This document shows, piece after piece, positions 1-8,287 of a DNA stretch of 64,000 nucleotides (position 1 is its first letter; the number at the start of each line of letters is the position of its first letter). The position numbers and the translations under genes were made by a program. The notes beneath the pieces were generated by a model. The model saw only the letters and a list, made by a program, of their open reading frames with translations. It was not told the origin of the DNA and searched no databases. Origin of the DNA: Elusimicrobiota bacterium. GTDB taxonomy: Bacteria; Elusimicrobiota; Elusimicrobia; FEN-1173. The stretch covers positions 620,001-684,000 of the forward strand of contig JADJJR010000001.1 in assembly GCA_016706425.1 (NCBI GenBank), read 5' to 3'.

Positions 1-1
1 C

Positions 2-556
2 CAGCGGGATTTGGAGTTCACCCGATCGACCGATTTCAACGCGTTGTCGAAGCGTCAGGGCCTGCCCAAAGAAACGGAACACTATGTTCCCAAAATGATG
101 GCGATGGCGATCATCGCGCGGGATTTCGCCTCCCACGGTTTTCGCCCCCCCGACCCCCGCCGCCGGCCGGCGCCCGACGAAGTCATTTTGGAAAAGCCGT
201 TGGACCTGAAAGTGGCGGCGGGCGCGGCCAAGACCACCGAAGACATTCTGCGGGAATTGAACCCGTCGGTGCGCCTCTGGTGCACGCCCCAGAACGAGAG
301 CGAATTTGTTTTCCGCGTGCCCGCCGGGACCAAGGGCCGTTTCTTGGAGGCGCTCGCCCAAATCAAAGACTGGACCCCGTCCCCGGGCGTCGTGCGGTAC
401 AAAGTGCAGAGGGGGGACGTGCTCGGGCGCATCGCCCTCAAATACCGCACCACCGCCTCCGCCATCCAACGCGACAACAAGATCACGAACCCCAACCGGG
501 TCCGCCCCGGGCAGGTGCTGGTCATCCGCCCCGGCCGCGGGTTCAAGGGCGATTGA
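2..556 (+). CDS. Membrane-bound lytic murein transglycosylase D-like protein with LysM (5' end outside window)
   Basis: This is the C-terminal part of a peptidoglycan-cleaving lytic transglycosylase of the MltD type. The reading frame is open to the window edge, so the catalytic SLT domain lies upstream and is not seen. The first visible stretch, with LSKRQGLPKETEHYVPK, matches the region after the SLT core in MltD proteins. The last 50 residues form one LysM peptidoglycan-binding repeat (YKVQRGDVLGRIALKY, then VRPGQVLVI). The stop overlaps the next start (TGATG), suggesting coupled translation with the phosphohexomutase. Family assignment rests on the post-SLT segment plus LysM. Confidence 0.8.
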   Translation, partial: QRDLEFTRSTDFNALSKRQGLPKETEHYVPKMMAMAIIARDFASHGFRPPDPRRRPAPDEVILEKPLDLKVAAGAAKTTEDILRELNPSVRLWCTPQNESEFVFRVPAGTKGRFLEALAQIKDWTPSPGVVRYKVQRGDVLGRIALKYRTTASAIQRDNKITNPNRVRPGQVLVIRPGRGFKGD

Positions 557-1944
557 TGGACGAGATCCGGTTCGGCACCGACGGTTGGCGCGGCCGAATC
601 GCGTCGGAGTTCTCCTTCCGCAACGTCCGCCGCGCGGCCGACGCCTTGGCGCGGGTGTTGCCGCCGCGGTCGCGCGTGGCCCTGGGGGGGGACCATCGCT
701 TTTTGTCGGAGGAGTTCGCCCTTTCGGCGGCGAATGTGTTGGCGGCCCGGGGACACCGTCCCATCCTGGCGGACGGGCCCACCACGAGCCCCGCGCTCTC
801 CTTTGCCTTGAAGGGATTGCGGGCCGCCGCGGGGGTGATGATCACCGCGAGTCACAACCCGCCCGTGGACAACGGGTTTAAAATCAAAATTCCGCCGGGC
901 CGATCCGCCCCGCCGGAATGGACCGCGCGCCTGGAAAACGCTTTGACCCCCGAGGACCCGATCGCCCCCCCGGGGCCCATTGAGCGGTTTCCCATCCTGG
1001 ACGCCTACGCCACGGGACTTCTGGCCCGCCGCGACCCGACGTTGTGGAGGGGGAAAAAATTTCCCGTGGTGGTGGACGCCATGCACGGCTCGGGCGGGCG
1101 GGTGTGGGCGCGTCTGTTCGCGGCGATGCGGTGGCCGGGGACCCTCTTGCGGGACAACCGGGATCCGCTCTTCGGCGGAACGCCGCCGGAACCGATTGAA
1201 AAGAACTTGGCCCCCCTCATCGAGGCCGTGCGCGCGCGCAAGGCGGCCCTGGGTCTCGCTCTTGACGGGGACGCCGACCGGTTGGGGGTGGTCGACGAGA
1301 CGGGGACGTATTTGCCCCCGCACACGGTGTTCCCTTTGCTCCTTCAGCATTTGACCGAAAACCGCCGGCTCAAGGGCGCCGTTGTCCAGGCGGTGTCGTT
1401 GGGGTACGTTTCCGAACGCCTCGCCCGGGCGAAAGGCTTGCCCTGGGGGGAGGTGCCCGTCGGGTTCAAGCACGTGGCCGACGTCATGGGAAAAAAGCGG
1501 GTCCTGTTGGGCGGCGAAGAATCCGGGGGCTACGGCGTGGGCCTCTGGACCCCCGAGCGGGATGGGGTTTTGATGGGACTCCTGCTGATGGAATTGGTCA
1601 CCGCCGCCGGACGCCCCCTTTCGGTGTTGGTGCGCGAACTGGCCGCCGCCCACGGCGCATCGTCCTTTCAGCGCGCGGACACGCCGCTGCGCGCGCCGGT
1701 CGCCGACAAGAACCTTTGGACGGAGGCGGTGTCCAAGCGCGTGCCGGAGAAATTCGCGGGCCGTGTCGTGAAAGAGCGACGGACTTTGGACGGGTTGAAA
1801 GTCGTCTTCGACGACGCGTCCTGGGTTTTGTTGCGGCCCAGCGGCACGGAGCCCCTGTTGCGCGTTTACGCCGAGACCCCGGATTCCGCCCGGACCGCCC
1901 AGTTGGTGGCCAAGGCCCAGGAGTGGGCCGCGGTGCGCGCGTGA
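556..1944 (+). CDS. Phosphoglucomutase/phosphomannomutase (alpha-D-phosphohexomutase family)
   Basis: A 462-residue cytoplasmic enzyme that interconverts hexose 1- and 6-phosphates, feeding sugar nucleotide and envelope polysaccharide synthesis. All four family motifs are visible. The phosphoserine loop is TASHNP (Ser about 99), the metal loop DGDAD about 237-241, the sugar-binding loop GEESGG near 320, and the phosphate-binding RPSGTEP near 428. The length is normal. The ATG at 556 overlaps the preceding stop and gives the typical FGTDGWRG N-terminus. Whether the substrate is glucose, mannose or glucosamine phosphate cannot be decided from these motifs, although ASHNP is common to all three. 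Confidence 0.93.
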   Translation: MDEIRFGTDGWRGRIASEFSFRNVRRAADALARVLPPRSRVALGGDHRFLSEEFALSAANVLAARGHRPILADGPTTSPALSFALKGLRAAAGVMITASHNPPVDNGFKIKIPPGRSAPPEWTARLENALTPEDPIAPPGPIERFPILDAYATGLLARRDPTLWRGKKFPVVVDAMHGSGGRVWARLFAAMRWPGTLLRDNRDPLFGGTPPEPIEKNLAPLIEAVRARKAALGLALDGDADRLGVVDETGTYLPPHTVFPLLLQHLTENRRLKGAVVQAVSLGYVSERLARAKGLPWGEVPVGFKHVADVMGKKRVLLGGEESGGYGVGLWTPERDGVLMGLLLMELVTAAGRPLSVLVRELAAAHGASSFQRADTPLRAPVADKNLWTEAVSKRVPEKFAGRVVKERRTLDGLKVVFDDASWVLLRPSGTEPLLRVYAETPDSARTAQLVAKAQEWAAVRA

Positions 1945-2018
1945 GGCTTCGACGGAAATTCGACAGGAACGGCCGATTTGATGCAAGCGAACACCGCGTT
2001 TTTCTGACGTGGAAGGGC

Positions 2019-2046
2019 TTGCTTATTAAAGGTTTCAGCTTATACT
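2019..2046 (+). promoter_or_regulatory. Promoter for the GGDEF gene pair
   Basis: TTGCTT at 2019-2024 and TATACT at 2041-2046 are separated by 16 bases, in an AT-rich patch of an otherwise GC-rich region. It lies about 110 bases before the first GGDEF gene and downstream of the mutase stop. Confidence 0.6.
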
Positions 2047-2119
2047 AATAGAAGATGCGGACGGACCGCGACCGTTGGGAGGACGGCCGCGCGGGCCCCT
2101 TGACCGAGGAGAAGGTTCA

Positions 2120-2164
2120 ATGAATCATCGAGCGGGAAAGAAAGGGAGGACGCGGTGTCCCTAG
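2120..2164 (+). CDS. Possible 14-residue leader peptide overlapping the GGDEF start
   Basis: A short frame, MNHRAGKKGRTRCP, has a strong Shine-Dalgarno sequence (GAGGAGAAGG, 2106-2115) four bases before its ATG. Its stop TAG at 2162 lies inside the next gene, whose GTG is at 2155, so ribosomes finishing here would be placed on that start. The peptide is very basic. It is too short to judge by composition. A chance frame is possible, but the ribosome site is better than those of most genes in the window. Confidence 0.35.
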   Translation: MNHRAGKKGRTRCP

Positions 2165-3552
2165 TGGAACCCCAACCTCTCTTTTTGTCGTCTTCGGGCC
2201 GGGGTCGCGGGGCCCACGCTCTGGCCATTCTCGCCGGGCCGGCCGGCCTTCCGCTGTTCTCCATCCTGCTTTTGTGGGCGATGATCCGGTCGCCTTTCCC
2301 CGCCGTGCACCTCTACCCGTTGTTCGTCGTGTTGTCGCTCGGCCTTTACCTGCTCGCCGGTCTCGGTTGGGCTTTCGGGGCGACGCTCGTGGCCACGGCT
2401 GTCGGGTTCGTGGGCTTCTTTTTTTCATCGGAAACGTGGGCCCGACCGATGTACGCCCTGGGCGCGGGCCTCGTGTGGGGGATTTTCTGGGTGCTCGCCC
2501 GGTTCGACCGCAAGCGGCACCTGTCGTGGAACCGGTTCCACGAAGAATGGGACGGGTTGGAACTGGAATTGTCCCGGTTGAACGCCGACCTGGAATCCTC
2601 CCGTTCAATCATCGAGGACAACCGCGCCCGGATCAACGCCTTCGACCGGCTTCAACTGTTCACCGATGATCTCATCGGTCCTTACCACCGCGACGAGTTG
2701 TTGCAGCGCGCCCAGGCGGGTCTGGGCACCATGTTCCCCAAAGGCCGCGTCACCCTGCACCTTTTTCCCAAGCCCGACGCGCCCGACCCGTCCGACGATT
2801 GGGGGATGAAGGTGTTGCAGTGGGGCCAACCCCGTCTGCTGGCCTCGCGGACGTCGACCACCCCGAGTTGGGAACCCGGTCTTTTCATCTGCCTGCCGGT
2901 CAAGGGGCGGGAGAGTTTTCTGGGGTGGATCGGGATTGAATCCAAATCGACGGAAACCCCCCTGCGCATTCACGACCTGCGGCTGGCGTCCATCGCGGCC
3001 GACCTGATCTCGCTCGCCCTCGGGAACACGGAAAAATACAGCCAGACCGAGGCCCTCGCCATTTCCGACGAGCTCACCGGCATCTACACCCGGGGGTATT
3101 TCAACGAGCGCCTGCAGGAGGAATTCGGCAAGGCGCGCCACAACAGCCGGCCCTTCGCCCTGGTGCTCCTGGACATCGACCACTTCAAAAAAGTCAACGA
3201 CGCGCACGGCCACCACATGGGCGACGAGGTCCTGCGCTGGCTGGCGCGGCTGGTGACGGCGCAGGCCCGGGAAACCGATTTCGTCGCCCGCTACGGGGGC
3301 GAGGAGTTCGTCATCATCATGCCCGCGGCCCGGGGCACCGACGCCCTGCGGTTCACCCAACGCCTCATCAAGACCATCGCCGGCACGCCCTTCCGATGGG
3401 GGCAGAAGAAAATCAAGATCACCGTGTCGGCCGGGGTGTCGAGTTTGAAAGACGAAGTGCCCTCGGAAGAGGAATTGCTGCGACGGGCCGACGAGGCCCT
3501 CTACGCCGCCAAGAACGCGGGCCGCAACCGGGTGTGCGCCTATGCGGATTGA
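2155..3552 (+). CDS. Membrane-anchored diguanylate cyclase (GGDEF)
   Basis: A 465-residue protein predicted to make cyclic di-GMP from two GTP. The N-terminus has several hydrophobic segments (about residues 20-110). A short coiled-coil-like stretch follows (about 120-160), then a GAF-like sensor region (about 170-290), then a GGDEF domain. The active loop is GGEEF at 381-385. RETD, five residues before it, is an RxxD inhibitory site, so product feedback is expected. The GTG at 2155 was chosen for GGGAGG five bases upstream. It overlaps the second GGDEF gene by 11 bp, so the two are co-translated. Confidence 0.9.
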   Translation: MSLVEPQPLFLSSSGRGRGAHALAILAGPAGLPLFSILLLWAMIRSPFPAVHLYPLFVVLSLGLYLLAGLGWAFGATLVATAVGFVGFFFSSETWARPMYALGAGLVWGIFWVLARFDRKRHLSWNRFHEEWDGLELELSRLNADLESSRSIIEDNRARINAFDRLQLFTDDLIGPYHRDELLQRAQAGLGTMFPKGRVTLHLFPKPDAPDPSDDWGMKVLQWGQPRLLASRTSTTPSWEPGLFICLPVKGRESFLGWIGIESKSTETPLRIHDLRLASIAADLISLALGNTEKYSQTEALAISDELTGIYTRGYFNERLQEEFGKARHNSRPFALVLLDIDHFKKVNDAHGHHMGDEVLRWLARLVTAQARETDFVARYGGEEFVIIMPAARGTDALRFTQRLIKTIAGTPFRWGQKKIKITVSAGVSSLKDEVPSEEELLRRADEALYAAKNAGRNRVCAYAD

Positions 3553-4888
3553 CATCGGGTTGACGCACGCGTTGTTGTTCTGGGGCACGGTGCCCGTGCT
3601 GTGGGGGTGCGTGCTGTACCGGGACGCGCGGTGTTTTTTCGTCGCCGGGGTGTTCAGCTTTTTGGCCGTGATGCACGCCTCGCTGGGCGGCGGGGGCGCG
3701 GTGGACCTGGCGATCCATTTGGCGGCCTACGGGGCGGGCGTGCTGGTCCCCCTCTTTTTCCGCCGGGCGCAGACCCAAATCGAACGCGAGTTTTCCCGTC
3801 GGCGCACGGCCCTCCTGGACCAGCGCGCCAAAGCCGCGCAACGGCACGAAGCCGTGCTGAAAGAAAAGAACGCCCTGCAGGACGACTTGGAGCGGTTGCA
3901 GAACCGCTTTGCCCTGGTTCAAGTGATGGCCACCAAGCTCGAAGCGGGGGAAATCCTGCAAACGCTGGGCCACATGTGGAAGAAACGGACCGGGGTGAAG
4001 GGCTGCCTCATCCTGCGCAAGCAGCTCAACGGCAATTGGAGCACCGCGTTCACCGACGGGCATTTCAACGCGCAGGACTGGGTGCGGGTGCTCGCCTCTT
4101 ACCCGTCGATCGCCCGTTCGCGCAACATCCGGCGCTACACCGGCTCCAGCCGCCAGCTGGTGCTCCCCGGGCAGCCGTTCGGATCGACGTGCCTGCTCGT
4201 GCCGTTCAACTGGGACAAGGACATCCTCGCCATGGGCATCGTGGAGGTGGAGCCGCAGCGCCTCCAGGACTCGACGGAAGGATTCAACATCGAGCGGAAA
4301 TTGGTGTCGATCGGCTTGCGCCGGGCCGATCTTTACGATTTAATGACGGAGCGCAGCCGCTTCGACGCCCTGACGGGGGCTTTCCTCCGGCGGAGCCTCA
4401 CGGAGCGGCTGGAAGACGCCCTGCGCAAGAGCCACCGGTACAACACGCCGATGTTCTTCGCGCTCATGGACATCGACCACTTTAAAACCCTGAACGATCG
4501 CTGGGGCCATCTGGTGGGGGACAAGGTATTGATCCACCTGGCCCACGTCATTCGACGGCTCGCGCACCCGGGCATCACGCTGGGGCGCTTCGGCGGCGAC
4601 GAGTTCGCTTTGATCTTGGAAATGGAGACCGTGACGGAAGTGTTCACCTGGTTCGAACGTTTGCGGCAGGCGGTGGCCGAATCCCCCCTGCGCGATCGGG
4701 AAGCGATGATTCGGTACACCCTGAGCGCGGGGGTCAGCGCCTACATGCCCGACCGGCCCCCGCTGTCGGAGCTGATGGCCCAGGCGGACCACGCCCTCTA
4801 CCAAGCCAAGAAAATGGGCCGCGACCGGGTGGTGCTGTGGAAAGCGCCGGGCAGTCCCTCGTCCAGCCGGAAAACCGTGAGCGTCTGA
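3542..4888 (+). CDS. Second GGDEF protein, probable diguanylate cyclase
   Basis: A 448-residue protein with two or three N-terminal membrane segments (first 75 residues). A helical linker, a GAF-like region (about 120-260) and a GGDEF domain follow. The catalytic loop is a canonical GGDEF at 351-355 (RFGGDEFALIL). No RxxD inhibitory site is present five residues before the loop, unlike its upstream partner, so product inhibition may differ between the two. It starts inside the end of the previous gene and is followed four bases later by the ABC ATPase gene, so all three probably share one transcript. Confidence 0.88.
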   Translation: MRIDIGLTHALLFWGTVPVLWGCVLYRDARCFFVAGVFSFLAVMHASLGGGGAVDLAIHLAAYGAGVLVPLFFRRAQTQIEREFSRRRTALLDQRAKAAQRHEAVLKEKNALQDDLERLQNRFALVQVMATKLEAGEILQTLGHMWKKRTGVKGCLILRKQLNGNWSTAFTDGHFNAQDWVRVLASYPSIARSRNIRRYTGSSRQLVLPGQPFGSTCLLVPFNWDKDILAMGIVEVEPQRLQDSTEGFNIERKLVSIGLRRADLYDLMTERSRFDALTGAFLRRSLTERLEDALRKSHRYNTPMFFALMDIDHFKTLNDRWGHLVGDKVLIHLAHVIRRLAHPGITLGRFGGDEFALILEMETVTEVFTWFERLRQAVAESPLRDREAMIRYTLSAGVSAYMPDRPPLSELMAQADHALYQAKKMGRDRVVLWKAPGSPSSSRKTVSV

Positions 4889-4892
4889 TCCC

Positions 4893-6005
4893 ATGTCCCG
4901 CGTCGTCCTTCAAAACGTGTCGAAGTGGTACGGCCTCGTTCCCGCGCTCGAAAACGTGAGCCTCGAGGTGGAGGACCGGGAGTTGTTCGTGCTCGTCGGT
5001 CCCTCCGGGTGCGGCAAGACGTCCTTGTTGCGCCTCATCGCGGGCCTCGACGACGTGACCGAGGGAAAAATCCAGATCGATAAACGCGTCGTCAACCACG
5101 ACCCGCCCAAGGCGCGGAACGTGGCCATGGTTTTCCAAAACTACGCCCTTTACCCGCACATGACCGTCCTGGACAACATGGCCTTCGGTCTGCGCATGCG
5201 GGGTTACTCCGAGGAGGAGATCCAGACGCGCGTCCGCCAGGCGGCGGAAATGCTGGAGCTCCTGCCCCTCCTCAACCGCAAGCCCAACGAAATTTCCGGC
5301 GGCCAGCGCCAGCGGGTGGCCGTGGGGCGCGCCATCGTGCGCAAGCCGCGGGTGTTCCTCTTCGACGAGCCTTTCAGCAACCTGGACGCCAAAATGCGCG
5401 TGGAAACGCGCGGGGAACTTTTGCGGCTCCACCAGCGGCTGCAGACCACCATGATCTACGTGACCCACGACCAAGTGGAGGCCATGACCCTGGGCGACCG
5501 CATCGCCGTCCTCAAGGACGGCGCGATCCAGCAGGTGGGAAAGCCGCTGGAGCTTTATCGGCGGCCGAAGAACCGGTTCGTCGCCGAGTTCATCGGCAGC
5601 CCCTCCATGAATTTTTTCAACGTGACGATCCTCGACCGGGGGGACAGCCTGTGGTTGGACCAGGGCCATTTTCAATTGAAGTTGCCGCCGCGGTTTCGAC
5701 GGGCGGGCGGTTTGAAGGACGGCATGGAGGCCCTGCTGGGCGTGCGTCCGGAGGACATCCACGACCGGCTTTTCCAAACCGGGGCCGTGACCGAGGGAAA
5801 CACGGTCATCGCCATCGTCCAGTTGGTCGAGCCGGTGGGCGCGGAGACCCACGTCCACCTGGAGGCCGGTGGAACGCGCTTCTTGGCGCGGGTCCACGCG
5901 GACAACCCCCTCGAAATGAACCAGCCCATGGAACTCGTTTTCGACCTCGACAAAATCCACATCTTCACGCGCAACGGCAAGGAACGCCTCGCCCCCGAAC
6001 CATGA
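4893..6005 (+). CDS. ABC transporter ATP-binding protein, MalK/UgpC/MsmX type
   Basis: A 370-residue ATPase that would energise a sugar importer from the cytoplasmic face. Visible motifs are Walker A GPSGCGKT (36-43), the Q-loop in VFQNYALYPHM, signature SGGQRQR near 135, Walker B VFLFDEP and the switch histidine in THDQVEA. A C-terminal TOBE-type regulatory region (about 240-370) marks the MalK subfamily. No permease or binding protein lies nearby. It is therefore an orphan ATPase that may serve several permeases, as MsmX does in Firmicutes. Its stop overlaps the next start (ATGA). Confidence 0.92.
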   Translation: MSRVVLQNVSKWYGLVPALENVSLEVEDRELFVLVGPSGCGKTSLLRLIAGLDDVTEGKIQIDKRVVNHDPPKARNVAMVFQNYALYPHMTVLDNMAFGLRMRGYSEEEIQTRVRQAAEMLELLPLLNRKPNEISGGQRQRVAVGRAIVRKPRVFLFDEPFSNLDAKMRVETRGELLRLHQRLQTTMIYVTHDQVEAMTLGDRIAVLKDGAIQQVGKPLELYRRPKNRFVAEFIGSPSMNFFNVTILDRGDSLWLDQGHFQLKLPPRFRRAGGLKDGMEALLGVRPEDIHDRLFQTGAVTEGNTVIAIVQLVEPVGAETHVHLEAGGTRFLARVHADNPLEMNQPMELVFDLDKIHIFTRNGKERLAPEP

Positions 6006-6787
6006 AGAGACGGGTCTTTGCCGTGGCCGCGTGGAACACGGCGCGGATTCGGTTCTTGGCGGTCGCCGGCCTTCTCTTGTTTGAATGCGCGCTCCCCCGC
6101 ACCGTCGCCGCCGCGACAAAGCCCCGCGTTTGGGCGCGTGTCCCCGAAGGCATGGTGGAATACAACAAAGAAGAAATTTTCGTTCCCGCGTTCTCCATCG
6201 CGACCGACGCGTGGGTGGAGAATCCCGACGACCCCCCCTGCCCGGTCCCGACCGTTGCCCAATACCTCCGGGCCGCCCGGCATGCGGCCATTCGGCCGAG
6301 CGACGCTTTTGAATTCCTTCAAACGCCCCCCGAAGACGCGTGCACCTGGAACCGGGAGGTGTTGGAGGCCGAGGGGATCGACGGACACGTTTATTTCGCG
6401 GGCCTGGGCGCCCACCGACCCCGGGAACTGGAGTTTACCGCCGGGGGGGCGGCGGCCCGGGACTCCGTTTCCAAAATCCATTCAAACATCTACAGTTTCT
6501 GGGGCGAAGAGTACAAGCCGTCACCGCGGAAACGGCGTTGCGTGGACAACGGGACCGGCGCGTTTATCCCTGCGGTTGTCACCGGGGACGGCGCCGAGCT
6601 GAAAACCCGGCGGGACGACGCCTCCCGAACAAAAATGACGATCCCCCCGGGTTCCCAAGTCGGCGTCATCCACAGGGAGGGGGAATGGGTTTTCATCGAG
6701 GCCGCCGGGGTCCACCCCTGCCAACCCGACCCGGCGTGGACGACGTTCAAAGATTTCGGTTGGATTCATCGGGCCCTTTTGAAATAG
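6002..6787 (+). CDS. Secreted protein with C-terminal SH3-like domain, function unknown
   Basis: A 261-residue protein I do not recognise as a whole. The N-terminus is basic, then hydrophobic, ending in an Ala-rich cleavage site (TVAAATK, about residue 38), so export to the periplasm is likely. The middle has conserved-looking Cys and Trp residues but no known motif. The last 75 residues (from FIPAVVTGDGAEL to GWIHRALL) resemble a bacterial SH3 domain, which often binds peptidoglycan or protein partners. It overlaps the ATPase stop by four bases and is the last gene before the tRNA promoter. Confidence 0.6.
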   Translation: MKRRVFAVAAWNTARIRFLAVAGLLLFECALPRTVAAATKPRVWARVPEGMVEYNKEEIFVPAFSIATDAWVENPDDPPCPVPTVAQYLRAARHAAIRPSDAFEFLQTPPEDACTWNREVLEAEGIDGHVYFAGLGAHRPRELEFTAGGAAARDSVSKIHSNIYSFWGEEYKPSPRKRRCVDNGTGAFIPAVVTGDGAELKTRRDDASRTKMTIPPGSQVGVIHREGEWVFIEAAGVHPCQPDPAWTTFKDFGWIHRALLK

Positions 6788-6839
6788 GACCCGGCGGGGC
6801 TCGCCGACCCCCGAAAGGCCGGGCAAGGGAGAGGTGAAG

Positions 6840-6869
6840 TTGACCGGGGCCGTCGAAAAAAGCGATAAT
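6840..6869 (+). promoter_or_regulatory. Promoter of tRNA-Leu
   Basis: TTGACC (6840-6845), an 18-base spacer and GATAAT (6864-6869) place a transcription start just before the tRNA at 6879. Confidence 0.65.
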
Positions 6870-6878
6870 TGTGTTTCA

Positions 6879-6964
6879 GCCGGGGTGGCGAAATTGGCAG
6901 ACGCGCGAGACTCAAAATCTCGAGTGGCTTAGGCTACGTGGGGGTTCAAGTCCCCCCTCCGGCA
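6879..6964 (+). tRNA. tRNA-Leu (anticodon CAA)
   Basis: An 86-base class II tRNA. The acceptor stem GCCGGGG pairs with CTCCGGC (6957-6963). The anticodon stem CGAGA/TCTCG encloses loop CTCAAAA, giving anticodon CAA. There is a long variable arm, and the T arm is GGGGG-TTCAAGT-CCCCC. The CCA end is not encoded. It reads UUG codons. Its last 18 bases are copied downstream (see repeats). Confidence 0.95.
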
Positions 6965-7020
6965 GATTTGAAGACTCTTTCCCCGATGGCGAGGGGGAGG
7001 GACTTGAACGGCAATCCGCG
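6947..7020 (+). repeat. tRNA-tail repeat, copy 1 (includes tRNA-Leu 3' end)
   Basis: These 74 bases recur at 7124-7197 with one mismatch. The unit begins inside the T loop of tRNA-Leu and runs past its 3' end. It also holds, on the minus strand at 6987-7011, a second tail-like stretch (TTCAAGTCCCTCC then CCCTCGCCA). That stretch resembles a T loop, an acceptor strand and an encoded CCA in opposite orientation. Confidence 0.8.
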
Positions 7021-7123
7021 CCGAGCGAAGAGCGAGGAAAAGGGCCCGCCGGGCGGGCCCGGCAGCGGATCGACAGGCCTGGAGGGACCGCGGCGGGCGG
7101 GGGAAAGCCGCGGACCCGGAAGG

Positions 7124-7197
7124 CAAGTCCCCCCTCCGGCAGATTTGAAGACTCTTTCCCCGATGGCGAGGGGGAGGGACTTGAACGGCGATCCGCG
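7124..7197 (+). repeat. tRNA-tail repeat, copy 2
   Basis: Second copy of the 74-base unit, offset 177 bases, carrying only the last 18 bases of tRNA-Leu. The reverse-oriented tail-like stretch is at 7164-7188. Between the copies is a perfect GC-rich palindrome, GGGCCCGCCGGGCGGGCCC, near 7042-7060. No gene is seen between 6965 and 7214. Confidence 0.8.
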
Positions 7198-7214
7198 TTG
7201 ACCCGCACAACACC

Positions 7215-7907
7215 GTGTTTTTGACCATGACCGACCCTTCACCCACCGACGGCCACCGTGCCCGGCTTCGCGATCGCTGGCATCGCGCCGGGTCCAAAGG
7301 CTTTGCCGATCACGAGTTGCTTGAACTGTTGCTCACCTATGTGTTCCGACGCACCGATACCAAACCGCTGGCCAAACGCCTGCTGGAGCGCTTTCACGGC
7401 CTCAAGGGCGTTTTGGACGCCACCCCCGAGCAAATTGAAGAGGTGGCGGGCGCGGGGCCGCGCGCGGCCGAGTTCGTGTCCCTGCTTCGGGGTGCGATGG
7501 AGCGTTATTTCGAAACGGACGTGCGCCGCACGGATCTTTTGAACACCCCCGAGGCGGTGGTCGCCTACTGCCGGGCCGCCCTGGAAGGCCTTCCCCACGA
7601 GGTCTTCGACGTGATTTACCTGACCGCCAAAAACCGGGTCTTGAGCCGGGAACGCCTGGCTGAAGGCACTATCGACCAGGCGGCCGTGTACCCGCGTAAA
7701 GTCGTCACCCGCGCCCTCGCGGCCAACGCGGCCGGGTTGGTGTTCGTGCACAACCACCCCTCCGGCGATCCCGAGCCCTCGCCGGACGACCGCCGGTTGA
7801 CGCAACGCCTGAGGGACGCCGCCCAATTGGTCGGCATTCCCGTCCTGGATCACATCATCGTCGGCAACGGACGCCACGTGAGTTTCCGCGAGAAGGGCCT
7901 GCTCTGA
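7215..7907 (+). CDS. radC: RadC family JAB/MPN domain protein
   Basis: A 230-residue RadC-like protein. The N-terminal helix-hairpin-helix-like part (HELLELLLTYVFRR, then AGAGPRAAEF) precedes a JAMM metal site. The motif HNHPSGDPEPSPDD has its first His at about 179, with the upstream acid in EGTIDQA. The family is named for a repair role that was later disputed. It is often near mobile elements, and its biochemical role is unsettled. GTG 7215 or ATG 7227 could be the start, and neither has a clear ribosome site. Confidence 0.9.
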   Translation: MFLTMTDPSPTDGHRARLRDRWHRAGSKGFADHELLELLLTYVFRRTDTKPLAKRLLERFHGLKGVLDATPEQIEEVAGAGPRAAEFVSLLRGAMERYFETDVRRTDLLNTPEAVVAYCRAALEGLPHEVFDVIYLTAKNRVLSRERLAEGTIDQAAVYPRKVVTRALAANAAGLVFVHNHPSGDPEPSPDDRRLTQRLRDAAQLVGIPVLDHIIVGNGRHVSFREKGLL

Positions 7908-7933
7908 CCCCCCGCGCCCGCTGGTGGGGCGCC

Positions 7934-8287
7934 GTGGCGTTGTGGTGCGCCCTCATCTTCTCCCTTTCCTCCGTTCCCGACCGCCGCACCGAGGCGGCGC
8001 CTCTGCCCGAAACTCTGTCCCGCAAGGCCGCGCATCTGGTGGAATACGGCGTGCTGGCTTTCCTCGTCTTGCGGGCCCTGGCCGCCGGCGGCGCGGGGCG
8101 AAAAAAAGCCCTCCTGGGGGCGTTCCTCTTCGCCGTCGTTTTCGCCGCGTCCGACGAATGGCACCAGACCTTTGTGCCCGGCCGCTACGGCAAAGTCCGC
8201 GACGTCGCGCTGGACGCCCTGGGCGCCGCCTTGGCCCTTTCCGTTTATGCCCGACGGTCGTCCTTGTTCCCCCGGGAGGGAAAGTGA
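7934..8287 (+). CDS. VanZ-like small membrane protein
   Basis: About 117 residues with four hydrophobic segments and the VanZ-family pattern: FSLSSVP near the start, KAAHLVEYGVLAFL in the second helix and DEWHQTFVPGRYGKVRDVALDALGA. The conserved H, E, DE.HQ and R.....D residues are present. VanZ-like proteins are inner membrane proteins of mostly unknown function. GTG 7934 has a GGTGGGG ribosome site. The frame is also open upstream to CTG 7904, which would add TPRARWWGA to the first helix, so the start is uncertain. Confidence 0.8.
   Translation: MALWCALIFSLSSVPDRRTEAAPLPETLSRKAAHLVEYGVLAFLVLRALAAGGAGRKKALLGAFLFAVVFAASDEWHQTFVPGRYGKVRDVALDALGAALALSVYARRSSLFPREGK

Noticed and set aside
82..1986. 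634-residue open frame on the minus strand
   Set aside because: Antisense of the transglycosylase end and the phosphohexomutase, which both show clear motifs.
6879..7214. Integrated element bounded by the tRNA tail duplication
   Set aside because: Only about 100 bases lie between the tail copies and no integrase is nearby, so a classical genomic island is excluded.
6869..7297. Several short open frames with repeated protein segments
   Set aside because: They are translations of the tRNA-Leu and its tail repeat, not genes.
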